64,000 nucleotides of DNA. Source: Collybiopsis luxurians FD-317 M1 (lineage: Eukaryota; Basidiomycota; Agaricomycetes; Agaricales; Omphalotaceae). The translations under genes and the position numbers were made by a program. Below the pieces are notes generated by a model, which did not search any database, was not told the DNA's origin, and saw nothing but the letters and a program-made list of their open reading frames with translations. Positions 53,891 through 64,000 of this stretch are shown here, piece after piece; the stretch's first letter is position 1; every line of letters starts with the position of its first letter. The stretch covers positions 118,053 through 182,052 of the forward strand of contig KN834782.1 of the NCBI GenBank assembly GCA_000827265.1, read 5' to 3'.

Positions 53891-56769
53891 TGCAGAACAC
53901 AATTGACAACCAAGTTTTGGTGAAGGTGAATCTGGTACAGAAGCATAATGAACATACTAAAGGCCTTGAAAAGGATTTATCGACTGCAAGACAAGAAATT
54001 CAAAGCTTGAAAGTTCATCTCTCACTCAATCTCTAGGTGGCTGATTCCAAATCATCTTATCACTAGGACAAGGAAGTTGAAGTGGTCTCAGGTTGCTGAA
54101 CTCTACAGGTATAAATTCTCTCTGCTAAGAGCCCAATCTTTGCAAAACTCAGTCCTCCATAGAATCAAGAAATGTCAAACAAGGACACAGAAATTGAGGT
54201 GAGCTCCTATCAGTCATAATAGGGCCGATTTTGTGGCTGCAACTCATTCCAGACTCTTCAGGAGAAAGTGAAAGTCCAGGAAGAAGAAATTAAAACCTCT
54301 TCGAGCTGTATAGACAGACTTGATGTGCAGAACAAATTGCTCATGGAGCAACTGGATGGGGACTGGGTGGAAAAAGTAAGCTCTGAGTTCAACTCTTAGT
54401 CTTCCATAGCTGACACTGTCCACTGTGAAACACAGTCACACCTGGATGAGGCTAAGAAGGCTTTGGATAACCAAGGAAAAAAGGCCACTGAGCTTCAAAC
54501 CCAACTCGTGGGTGCCCAGGTAAGATTTACATTCCACAATTGTGTAATCGATATCCTGACTGTATCCTTTGACAAGCAGAATGCCAATGAGTCCAAAGCT
54601 TCAGTGCATGTTTTGACTCTGGAATGGAAGAAAAAAGAATTAGCTCAAGAACTTGCTCAATTAAAGACAAAAGTATGACTTTTGCCCTGCATGATATGTT
54701 CATGTTGACCCTTCTACTTCTTTTGCAGGAAGCAGAAGATTTGAAATGCCTTTCAGAGCTCCAGAAGGAAAAAGATGGTCTGAAGCAATAACTAACTGCC
54801 TTGATCAATGCCTCTCCATCCACTTCCTCTGGATCATCTGATGCAGCTCTCCAAATGGAGATAGCATTGCTCAAGTCATTGAATGAAGTCCTGAATGAGG
54901 AGATAAAAGTACTGAAGGTGTTGAAATGCACTCTTGAGCAGAGAAATGCTGAGTACAAATCTGAAATTGAGGCACTGAAGGTGACTCCATTTTTATGACT
55001 TTAACTGACTTCTGATTGCAATTTGTTGATGCCCCAGAAGAGGACAAGAGGATCTCCCTCTCTGGAACCCGAAGCAAGCATTGCACAACTTTATGGTGCA
55101 ACAAGAAGAGGCACCAGAAGAGTCTTATCCAAAGTCAACCTGGTTTCTGCAGTCTACCAAGTGAAGCAGAAATACGGATTGAAAGACCCCATTGAGGTGA
55201 GACTGGTTGGCTTAATGTCTTTCTTGTCTCCAATTCATTGACAGGAAGCTGATTCATCCTACACCACTGACTCCAAGAGTGACAAACATCCTAAATTTTG
55301 CCTTTCCATTGGTCAAAAACCTAAGCGCAGCTTTTCATATGTAAGTAGCAATTTTATCCATTTTGTGCAACTTCCACTAAGGCATTGTTGGTCCCACAGA
55401 TAATCAAGACAAAGGACAGTACCCAGAAAGGCAAAGGGAAGGAGCATGTAGATGCCTCCTCAGCTTCTAGTGATAGCGACAACGTATTTTCTGATAACGA
55501 CATGGAGTCTAAAGTTAGGCGAACACGAGGTGTCTATGCTTGAAAAGGCACTCGCTCCCATTGGACTGCAAAGGCCCAAACAAATCAGTCTAATGTATGT
55601 TTGTTCACATTCTCACATTCAAGTTTGAATGCATTGACATTTCACCGTAGAAACTTGTTAGGAGTCAGCTCAGGGAGATGCTGAATGTTCTACAAAATAA
55701 CAACAGTCTCAGATGCCCTGGAATCAAGACAACAGATTCCTCCCAGCTGGAGAAGTTTCTCAATGACCCCGACAAGTATGGACCCGGACTGCACTGCACC
55801 TATCTGTACACTTCTGGAAGGAATATCGACAAGCTCAAGTGATCTGATTGGAACCAGCTATTCATACCAAACCTGGCTAATGAATGTCAAGCCATCGTCA
55901 ATGCCTCAGCAGATAAGCAGAGGTTCGCACCTATGGACTGGGTTGACCTCACCAGGGAATGAGTATATCGCATGCTTCTTCAAATATCACATTCGATCCC
56001 CCTTCCAGGTGAATCTAAGAAGCAGGCTCTTGCTCAAATGTTAGGGGACTATTTTGTATCACTTGAAAATGCCAGAAATACTTTCTCCCAACACAGGGTA
56101 TGTAACAGTTGCTTCTATTTGAACAGAGTATCAGTAATTGCTAATCATGTTGGATAGAAATTCAATCTGCGCTTAAAAATCTGTGCGGTAATGGTTGAGG
56201 TGTGTAGTGCAGCCAAGGATGATGATGGTGTGGACTTCTGGCAATGGGTGGTTTATCTTCTAGACTGTGTGGGGCATGAGTTTATGTCTGATGAAGAGGA
56301 TATCACAATAGTCAATGAAAGCAACTGGGCCAGGGCTTCAATGAGACCCAGAAAGCAAGTGCTCCTTCTGAAGTGGCACCACCCTTATTTTGTGAAATTG
56401 TTCACTTTTATTGACATGACCACTGGTGCCAAAGAAATGGTCTTTTAATGCATTGGCCATCCTTCCTTAAAGAGGATTCATAGCCAAAAAAAATCTTCCT
56501 GGTACCTGCCCTCCGGTCAACCCAAAGCTTTCTTTAATCCAATCTTTCTTAAGGGGCTCACCTTGCCTGCAAAAGCAGCACTTAGGTTGGATGAGAATGA
56601 ATTTGTATTGCGACAGTTTGAAGGGTATCTCGATGAATAGCATTTATATACCTATCACTTTGTGCTGCCTAGTTTGGTACATAAAACAGATGATATACTG
56701 ATGAAATAGACCTAGTACACACTAATAGACCCTGTGTTGTCAAAGTATCTGACCACTCTAGTATGAATG

Positions 56770-57830
56770 GTTATGAGTAAGGGCCACAAATTAGAGAGGC
56801 CGCATACCTCAACAGATTTGCTTCCAATTGAGGGTTCGATCCTTCTGTGACATCTTCACCTCTGAAATTGGGTTTCAAGAATGCAGATGGAATATCTCTT
56901 GGAGGTGTCCTTTGGGCTTTCTTCAAAACCTCCACCCTTTTCTTGAATCTCCTACCACCCAGACCATGATCCACAGCATCTCTAGCTGAATCAATGAATC
57001 AAAACAGCGATTGAAACTCTTGGCACCTGAAATTGACATCAAGGACTAGTCTGATTGGTTGGCCATCCTCTTTGCCATCCTCCTCATCTGACATTCCATC
57101 TATCTGGAGGGCCGTAACAGTGTACAAGATAAAACCCCAGTTATTGAACCCTTTGGAGTCTTTCTTTCCTTGGCAGGCTTGTTGTTTTAATAATGCAATA
57201 GCTAGTCTTCATTTTCATTTCTAGATAATTGTCAGTAGCTGTGACAAGTGGGAATACAATGCAGTTAAAACATGCCCATGCACAAATGCTCCTACTTCAC
57301 TTTTCAGATGCTGCAGCTGCAGCAGATTCTCTACCTTTATAAACATCCTCTAGAGTCCTGCAAAACCTATCCTCAAATAACCTAGCCCAATTGATCTTCC
57401 CAGTGCCATATTCTTCTGGATTATCAGATCGGTAGATGATATCTTGAGCATCTCAGGCCAATTCCAGTATGAGAGCCTGATTCCATGACGATTGCTTCAG
57501 TTCCTCCAAGGTATGTCCAGAGGTGTCTATCCTAGCACCATCTAAGCTTGGGCCTTGCTCAGGGTTGTTGCAAAATGCATCCAGATCAGTTTGCAATACT
57601 GGCTCCAAGTCCTGGATGTGACTGATTGAGCTCACTAGAAATGAGCGCAGGAAGATTTCTTTGGCCAAATTCTGCATCACTGAATGACTATCGGACTAGA
57701 AAAATACAATCATTATACTTACACTGGCGTTTTTGAGAATATAAGCATCATCATTACTCATGGCAAAAGCTTCAATGACATGTGATGCCAACTGCATCCC
57801 TGAATGACTCTATCATCAGAAATCATTCTC
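56770..57830 (-). pseudogene. Second member of the 'MSDEE' C-terminal domain family
   Basis: Minus exons read SHSGMQLASHVIEAFAMSND, intron, MQNLAKEIFLRSFLVSSISH, LKQSSWNQALILELA, and PEEYGTGKINWARLFEDRFC then RTLEDVYKGRES. After further introns comes ALQIDGMSDEEDGKEDGQPI with VNFRCQEFQSLF, and DHGLGGRRFKKRVEVLKKAQ with RTPPRDIPSAFLKPNFRGED. The GMSDEE motif, the following basic core and the (T/R)PPR(D/G)(I/L)P motif parallel the C-terminus of the plus-strand gene that ends 130 bp away. Function unknown. Stops within the frame (for example before DAQDIIYRS) suggest decay. Confidence 0.55.
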
Positions 57831-58469
57831 ATTTGACAGCCAATTGGGCTAGTTGAACAGCAACCTTGCTTATTTTCCTAATATATGCTAGTTAGTACAT
57901 GTCTCCATTTTTGGAGGCATGGAACTCTATGCACCATGACTGCCAATGCTTGGTGAATGCACTCCCCCTCATCTTAGCTTCACAATGGATACAGCTCAAG
58001 TTTAATGGTCTAGTTGGGCTAGACTCTGACCTGCGGAAGCTGCCGGAACACCTTGAGTGCATTGAAACTGGTGAGAGAGTTCGTGCACTGGTACACATAG
58101 AGAGAACATTGCAGGGTCACATTTAATCAGGATCAAATACAAGATACAGCACCACAAGCACCACGAATAATCCAAATCACAAATGACAATCAAACTGAGG
58201 GTACCAAAATGTTCAGTTTTGAGAAGTTCACAAGTGTTCAGGACACTGACCAAAAGAGTTACTCTGGGGTGGTGGAGGACAAGAGCTCAGTGGGTGAGGG
58301 GTACAAAGATCTTCTCGCCAAAGTAATTGGTTCAATCATTCAGTATACACGCATTATTGTAGTGGATCTGTCGGGATGGATATCTTCAGGCTGATGGCTC
58401 AAGAGAGCTTCCGCTACCATGGTAGGGTATCCATCTGAGAGTGAGATGCAAGATTATATATTCTGCAAG
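57831..58469. other. Intergenic, no gene recognised
   Basis: An ATG ORF at 57899-58126 (+) has no motif. Likely decayed coding sequence. Confidence 0.35.
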
Positions 58470-59127
58470 TTACTCACCTGTCCAAAAACTCCTCCTCCGC
58501 AAAAAGGTCCCTGTTAATATCATTGAGCTCTTGACACAGTTCTTGAGCTTCTTTCCGATGATTGTCCACCTGCTGGTTAAGCATGACAGTTTGGTTGCGT
58601 AATTTGGAAATGAGCTCAGTGCTCTCAGTCAAGAAGAGCAAGAGTTCTTGGCATTTTTTGTCATAGGCTTCAGTCATGTCTTGCTAGAGACGATCGCTCT
58701 CACTGAAAAAAAAAGGGGGGATAAGCAATACTGTGGAAGAAAAATGTGTGTCACTTACAATTTTCTGACTTTTTGCAAAAGCTCAATATTTGTTTCGCAA
58801 ACCTTGTTGAATGCATCCTTTTTGCGCTCTTTTAGAATGTCTTGGGTTTGCATTTGAGCCTCCAGAACATGGACCTGGTTCTGCAACTGGAAGAGTTGAA
58901 ATGTATTATGTCTGTGTCATGGTGAAAAATTTATCAGGAACTAGAAGCTTAATCCATAGCAGATGACTCATGTATCCTTGCATTTTTTCTTGTGCACTTG
59001 TTTCTGTAGAAGGGAATTCTCACATTGAAGGTGGTCCAATTCATGTAACAGGCCATGTCGAGATCGAATCACAACCCATATAGGTTCTTCATTTTCCTTG
59101 GATTTGATGTCAGAGGGGGGATTCATT
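58470..59127 (-). CDS. Small coiled-coil protein gene
   Basis: ATG at 59127 (MNPPSDIKSKENEEPIWVVI) leads into LLHELDHLQCENSLLQKQVH. An intron (about 58900-58980) joins LQNQVHVLEAQMQTQDILKE and RKKDAFNKVCETNIELLQKV. A second intron (about 58702-58760, gtaagt to ttttcag) joins YDKKCQELLLFLTESTELIS and LRNQTVMLNQQVDNHRKEAQ. The last codons seen are EEEFLDR before gtgagt near 58475, so the gene may continue further left. Heptads dominate throughout. No known domain. Confidence 0.5.
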
Positions 59128-60521
59128 GTGAGGAGTTGTGAGAATGGTGACTTCAGTGTTTTATATTGGGGCTGTGATCACCTGATAATCACATGATTTA
59201 GGCGGAATGCTGGCATGATGCAAATGTACATCATGGCACCTCGCATCATGAAGAGGTTGGCATAGCCAGCAATGAATTTGACCAACACAGATTGAAGAAT
59301 CCTAATTCATTGTATTTGCCAACTCTTTCATAGCGGCTTCCCAATCCTGGTCACTGAATTTGATGTGCTCATTTTTTTCAGAGTCAATGATCAAAGCAGG
59401 AGGTGGTGCCCAAGATGCGGTTGGATTGAGGCACCTTATCATGGTAAAGTGGGGCCAGCAAAGTTTGATCCCTTCGCCAATGTCATTTTCACACTTCACC
59501 AACAGCTTTAGAATGATGGTGAACAAAACAGGTCCGTAAATACTTACCGATGCTAGAAGCAACTTCGACATTGCTCTCCGAGGCACTTTGAAATTTCAAT
59601 TGTATTTACAATGTCCCTGGCATTGCAATAACCATGGCCCCCTACCTACATAAAGTGCCTCTTTCGACACCATTGACATACTTCAGTCTTTTTGGAATCG
59701 GTGCACTAGTCATGCGAGAGGCAGGATGTAGAATCAATGAAATGTAGAATCAGAATTTGGACAAAATAATTGGTGAGTTTGATGTTCCACTGCTCCACAT
59801 ATGTTGTAGAGAAAATAATCATTCAGCCAAGCAGGAACATGTGAAAGTCTCCCAGCAACTCCAGATAGTGTTCAATTGGAGCACTATTATCATCTAATTA
59901 AAGTTGGACTGAATTTGGCGGGTGTACTGGACTGTCCTTGTTCAAGGGCAACTGTATCTCATATGGGCATCTTTGAAAGCATGAGAGGCAGGGGAAATAG
60001 TATTGAGAGCACATGGGCATTGATGCATATAGCGATGAAAGTTGACTCAAAGTGTAAGTTTAAAATTTAGTTTTTGTGGTGATTGTTGCACTGAGCATAT
60101 CTCCTTGCATATAGATTGGTTTAGGTCAGTCTTGTTACACTACTTTTGACTGGCTGAAGGTGGATGCAGCAGAATCCAACCAAGCTGTAAGTCATTTAAC
60201 CTCTTTAGTTTTTTTTTTCTGATTAAATGCCATGCACTATCCTTTCTTCATTAAACGCTGTCAGTTTCTAACTGTCATTTGCTGTTGGATCCATCTAATT
60301 CTCCAGCATAGCATGGGATTACATTTGGAATTGTAAGAGGAGAAATATGGGTATAATGATTATCTGAGTACAGTATACTATATAGGTAAGAAAGTCAGGG
60401 ATAGAAAAGAACAAAAGAGTGGAATTACAATTTGAGTATGGTACACTATACAACTGAGAAACTCGGGATTAGAAAAGAATGAAAAAGTGGAACAATGTGT
60501 GAATGTGTGAATGTGAACGCT
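59128..60521. other. Region with unassigned coding-like pieces
   Basis: The minus frame 59586-59302 (MPRRAMSKLLLASVSIYGPV..., ending AAMKELANTMN) and plus pieces near 59876-60190 (NSIESTWALMHIAMKVDSKC; SCYTTFDWLKVDAAESNQA before a gtaagt) look protein-like. I do not recognise them. Confidence 0.35.
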
Positions 60522-61361
60522 TCAAACCCTGGCAGAGAGTGGTCGAGGCCGAGGGCATATTGGGGGCCAGGAGTAAGTCACAGGTGAGGGAATAGTCTTC
60601 CCAGAGCTCTTTGCAATAGCTTCCACACAGTTGCAAATGGCATGGGCAGGGTTTGGCATCTGGGTGGTGGGCGTGAGACACAATGGGCAACAAAAACCAT
60701 GGACAGTTTTCTCAGTATGTGTGCACTCTTTCATGAGACATCCAGCACAGAAAAGGTGGCCACATTCCAGCCTAGATGGTGATAAGTGCAAAAAGACTCA
60801 ATATTCAAGAGATAAATGTATGTATAAGGTTGAAATGCAGGGTCATAACATATAGGGCATTCAAACTCTAACTTGAGCTTTTCCTTCACAGCATGCCAGT
60901 TGCTCTCAATCTAAAGAAAAGGTCAATCCAGAAATTTGTTTGGTTTGATGTCCTAGTATTTTCACCTCAGTGCCTTTTGAGGTCTTCTCTAGATTCTCAG
61001 AAGTCAAAAGGGAAATGTTTGAATGAGTGGAAAGCGGTGTTTCATTCTACCAACACATGAGTCACATTCAAGTACCCTAGATTAAAGCATTACACACCTT
61101 CAATTGAAATACAACATCAGTATTGGGCATGGAGGTGGCTCAGTTTCTTTTCTTGTTCCTTTCAAGGTATGTGTGTCAAACTGGAGGTTTAGAAGGAGGA
61201 GGAGCTGATATTGATGAGAAAACAGAAGGGCCATGGTTGACTGTGTCAGGGGATTGGTAGGGGACATGGCAGGTGTTGTGCCTAGAAGAACAACAAAGAG
61301 AGGAAGGCATGAGACTGCAGGCTGATGAATAGTGGGAGAAGGACTTACCTTGAGGTGCCAT
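60522..61361 (-). CDS. RING-finger protein (C3HC4-like)
   Basis: ATG at 61361 (MAPQGKSFSHYSSACSLMPS) begins a Ser/Pro-rich N-terminus that reaches a stop at 61176, so an intron or frameshift must be assumed. Downstream exons show TSENLEKTSKGTEV, NWHAVKEKLKLEFECPICY, then after an intron LECGHLFCAGCLMKEC and HGFCCPLC. Together these are CPIC...C-x-H-x2-C-x2-C...C-x2-C, a RING finger. The tail is CVEAIAKSSGKTIPSPVTYS and ends SARV, stop at 60522. RING proteins usually act as E3 ubiquitin ligases. The middle exon joins are inferred. Confidence 0.6.
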
Positions 61362-63830
61362 TTATACCCAATGCGCTATAGACAAAGGGCCTTTGATTGG
61401 AAGCAATAGTGATGACTTGGAAAGATTCAAGGGACTAAGGGGAATAATATGAAAAGAGAAAAATTGAAGAAAATGCATGTTCCCTTTGTTTTTCCAGAAT
61501 CGTGTGATTATCAGCCAAGCAGCATTGTTGTGCATTATGTGGTTGAAGATGACCACTTCTCTAAGCATTGACAGCCGGCCAATACTGCCCTGGATTCTAT
61601 ACTGATTGAGAAGCAGATTCAATATGGACCTTCTGTCTTCCATTGCAAATGTCTTCAGATGTGTAGTACCTTTCTATCATCACTGTGATAGTCTCCAAAT
61701 ATGGCATCTGGTAGATACGATATAGCTCACTAAGAAATTTCCGCCAATACGAGATGGAGACCAAATAAGTCTGTCTTCAAAGCAATGTGAGTCTCAGTCT
61801 AGTTTACAGGCTGGTGTTATTGCACCTGTCCATCACTTGATATGGCTTTCTTCGACACTGAAAATGAAGATGGCACCGCTTTTGATCATGGACTGTCTTT
61901 CAGTGTCATTCAAATGATGAGTTATGCAAGGGATAGCACCTTGTTTGCTGCATAGATCAGTCGTAAAGCATTTACTGTTGTCTCCACATAGCCATGGAAA
62001 GGAAGAACATCTTGGGAAGAAGATTGGTTGGACATTGTTTAGTGCATTTGAGTTTCTCTCTTGAGGTTGTTGGATAATTGAGGCTGTGGGGAGTTAATGG
62101 AGGTACTTGAGCTTTGCTTTATAACGATTCCTGCAGTAGGTTGCTTCATAGGCATATATCCAATTCGACGCTGTCAATCCAGAGCTGACCTCTTCTGTCT
62201 GGATGAAAACAGGATTCCCCATGAATAATGCTACAAAACTCTGATTCTTGCCCTCAGCCACTGGTAAAAAGTATATATGTATCTCCATCATCACAAATTT
62301 CATGCAGAATTGATGCCATAGAGTAGCTGGAACCAGGGATTTTACAAAAATACCAATGCAGATATAGAATTTTCATAGCCTCTTGTGTATTCAAAAAAGC
62401 AGATCTCTATCAGCTTGACATATTCCATTGACTAGTACACAAGAGTGAGGATACGCAATGTATGTATATTTCAAACTTGGAAAAGATGGAAACCTGGGAC
62501 AAGATTGACTTTTATTGGCCTGTGAAGATGATACTTGACTCGTACTGGGATTATTCTTCCCTGACTTGATTAACTTGTAGCCCTTTTCACTCTTTTTTGC
62601 AGGTTTTGGCTGATTGCTCTTGAGGCAGAAGGCAAGACAGTGTATTTATGTAAATAGCTCCTCCTACCTTTTATTCAGTGTGGTTAGTTACTTACGACAC
62701 TGTCTATTTCTCCTCATATGTCCTGCACCTCTCTTTTCTTGCTCACATTCAACATGTACAGACTCGGTGGATGAATGATTTCTTGCATTCCTGCTGAATA
62801 GTCATGGGATGAAGCATGCACAATCAAGGTTCCAACTTTCACCCCTGCCAGTAAAGAGTCCTGGTGTATACAAACAACCGCTGCTTCGGTTATTAAGTAT
62901 GTCTCGGTTGTATTTTAGGGTTTGGAAATGGCTCATCACTTGTGAATTGCAAAGATAAAAATCTAAATGGCAAACAATGGTCAACCACTTTGCGAAATTC
63001 TGCTTTGAGCAGGATATAAATCTGTGAGTTGCAAACCAGCTGCCCTACATTGAGTTACGAGTATTTCCATTTGCAAGCCACAAGACATAACAGCTCTAGT
63101 TGCAGAGCATCGTATGGAATGTACTGACTTGGATAGAAGTCTTAGGTCAGAGCAAAGGCCTTTGTACCAAATCAGAATTGATTACCACAGGTGTGTCGCA
63201 TGGAAGAACAAGCTGTCAACACTGTAACAGATTTAGCCAAGTACGGGCCTGACTAGATTCCCATACAGGAATGCATGACTGCAGAGGTGACTCACGGCAT
63301 ACAGTCATCAGGCAACGTGCGCCTAATCCTTGTGATAAAATCCAATTCATCAATATTTAGGGATTAATCAATATTCAGAACAGGGTTAATCATTGTGACT
63401 TACATTGTAAAAGAGTGTTTAAAGCCTTAAGATAATTGACGGAATTCACAGTTAGAGTGGTGTGAGACAGGGAATGAGATACAAGGCAGTTCAAAATGGA
63501 GATTAGGGTGAAGAAGGAAGATGCCTTTTCTATATTTGTATCAAGCTGGTCAGCATACCGAATCACAGTGTTAGCTCTTGAATCAATGGGCTTTGCCTAA
63601 TGAACATTTGAGTGCACCTGTGGAGGTTCAGCTCGGATGTGCAACATGCCTTATTAATGGGTTTGCCTATGATTGCCAAGCCTTTGATCATTACAGCAAA
63701 GGCTGTTGTTTTCAAGTGCCAAAGTGTAGTGGCAGTCTGCAGCTTTTGATTCTTGGCAGTTTCCATTCATTGAATGGAGAGCAAGGATTGGGATATATGT
63801 ATTTTGGGATTGGGATTCATGTTAGTCAGG
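61362..63830. other. Intergenic, no gene recognised
   Basis: Minus ORFs at 61362-61643 and 62094-62303 are open but without motifs. No repeats stand out up to the LTR at 63831. Confidence 0.4.
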
Positions 63831-64000
63831 TGTTATGCCCTACGCTATTTTTTCCGCTCTTTCCAACCAGTACACTCACAACACAACTTGATAATAGTCT
63901 TACCAATCAACTCGGCTCTCCAAACCCGACACGCGTTTCGCAAGGCAAACTAACCCGTTGCTCATTCCAAACTTCTATTCACAAGGCCACATGTCTTCCT
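63831..64000 (+). repeat. Start of a fourth LTR copy, cut by the window edge
   Basis: TGTTATGCCCTACGCTATTT onward aligns with the first 170 bp of the 695-bp LTRs. It keeps CpG dinucleotides (for example CCCGACACGCGTTTCGCAAG) where the other copies have TG or CA, suggesting a younger or less mutated insertion. Whether a full element follows cannot be seen. Confidence 0.9.

Larger units (their letters stand above)
41480..56640 (+). pseudogene. Many-exon coiled-coil gene with C-terminal 'MSDEE' domain, split by a retrotransposon
   Basis: Small exons separated by short GT-AG introns encode heptad-rich segments: CETDQALNEKHRETLRTLL, VVLTAEQVKQVTNDFSAQAT, and LERDNLQLEHDNLKLKCDNL (near 42870, repeated 7-residue blocks). 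After the insertion come QNTIDNQVLVKVNLVQKHNE, ALLKSLNEVLNEEIKVLKVL and VNLVSAVYQVKQKYGLKDPI. The C-terminal domain follows: HSIPLPGESKKQALAQMLGD, KFNLRLKICAVMVEVCSAAK, DFWQWVVYLLDCVGHEFMSD then EED, LLLKWHHPYFVKLFTFIDM, and a final LDENEFVLRQFEGYLDE with TAG at 56638-56640. This domain is widespread in Agaricomycetes with unknown function. A 10.6-kb LTR element sits inside it at 43246-53885, and several CGA codons have become TGA. Confidence 0.65.

Noticed and set aside
1..64000. tRNA or rRNA genes
   Set aside because: I scanned for tRNA-like A/B boxes and conserved rRNA words and found nothing I could support by eye.

Overview
This window looks like a repeat-rich stretch of a filamentous basidiomycete genome, most likely Agaricomycetes. 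The evidence is genes with many short GT-AG introns (about 45-60 nt), a DUF6534-type 7-TM gene, an F-box/LRR-like gene, a fungal flavin monooxygenase relic, a PIF/Harbinger transposase of the common mushroom type, a Plavaka (KDZ/CACTA) transposase fragment, and several Ty3/gypsy elements. Most coding sequence is broken. Many stops are TGA where a related copy has CGA, and most differences between repeat copies are CpG to TpG/CpA changes. The assembly has two N gaps (2852-3258 and 50350-50846).

Layout. 1-1386 (-): Plavaka fragment abutting a Harbinger pseudogene. 1479-1838: two small MITE-like inverted repeats. 1914-5962: a 4-kb foldback element with very long inverted arms, 51-bp tandem repeats and a 9-bp target duplication (Mutator-like, non-autonomous). 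6990-9080 (+): multi-exon DUF6534-like membrane protein gene. 10988-11780 (-): unrecognised eroded gene. 11880-13440 (-): RNase H-integrase remnant of one Ty3/gypsy family. 13460-14390: GGAATTCCC-type repeats. 14831-25504 (-), 26730-29240 (-), 43246-53885 (+) and 63831-64000 (+): four copies of a second Ty3/gypsy chromodomain element. 25505-25930 (-): RT relic split by one of these copies. 30510-34000 (+): Cys-rich/coiled-coil/acidic gene remnants. 34217-35643 (+): FMO pseudogene. 36311-37909 (-): F-box-like gene. 41480-56640 (+): long many-exon coiled-coil gene interrupted by the 43-54 kb retrotransposon. 56770-57830 (-): convergent relative of that gene. 58470-59127 (-): coiled-coil gene. 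60522-61361 (-): RING-finger gene.

The most notable system is the 695-bp-LTR chromodomain element. In sense it encodes an unusually long Gag (about 1,100 residues before the Gag core), then RT-RNase H-integrase-chromodomain. Between pol and the 3' LTR it carries two convergent antisense genes: aORF1 (Cys cluster, acidic linker, coiled coil) and aORF2 (coiled coil). Each has its own TATA-like box and GT-AG introns, and the arrangement is shared by independent copies. An internal G-tract resembling the polypurine tract follows pol, as if the antisense module had been inserted ahead of the original 3' end. A 12-nt stretch just after the 5' LTR is perfectly complementary to sequence about 30 nt downstream of the LTR TATA box. 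This suggests Tf1/sushi-type self-primed reverse transcription rather than tRNA priming. The 43246-53885 copy has a perfect 5-bp target duplication but lacks protease, RT and RNase H.
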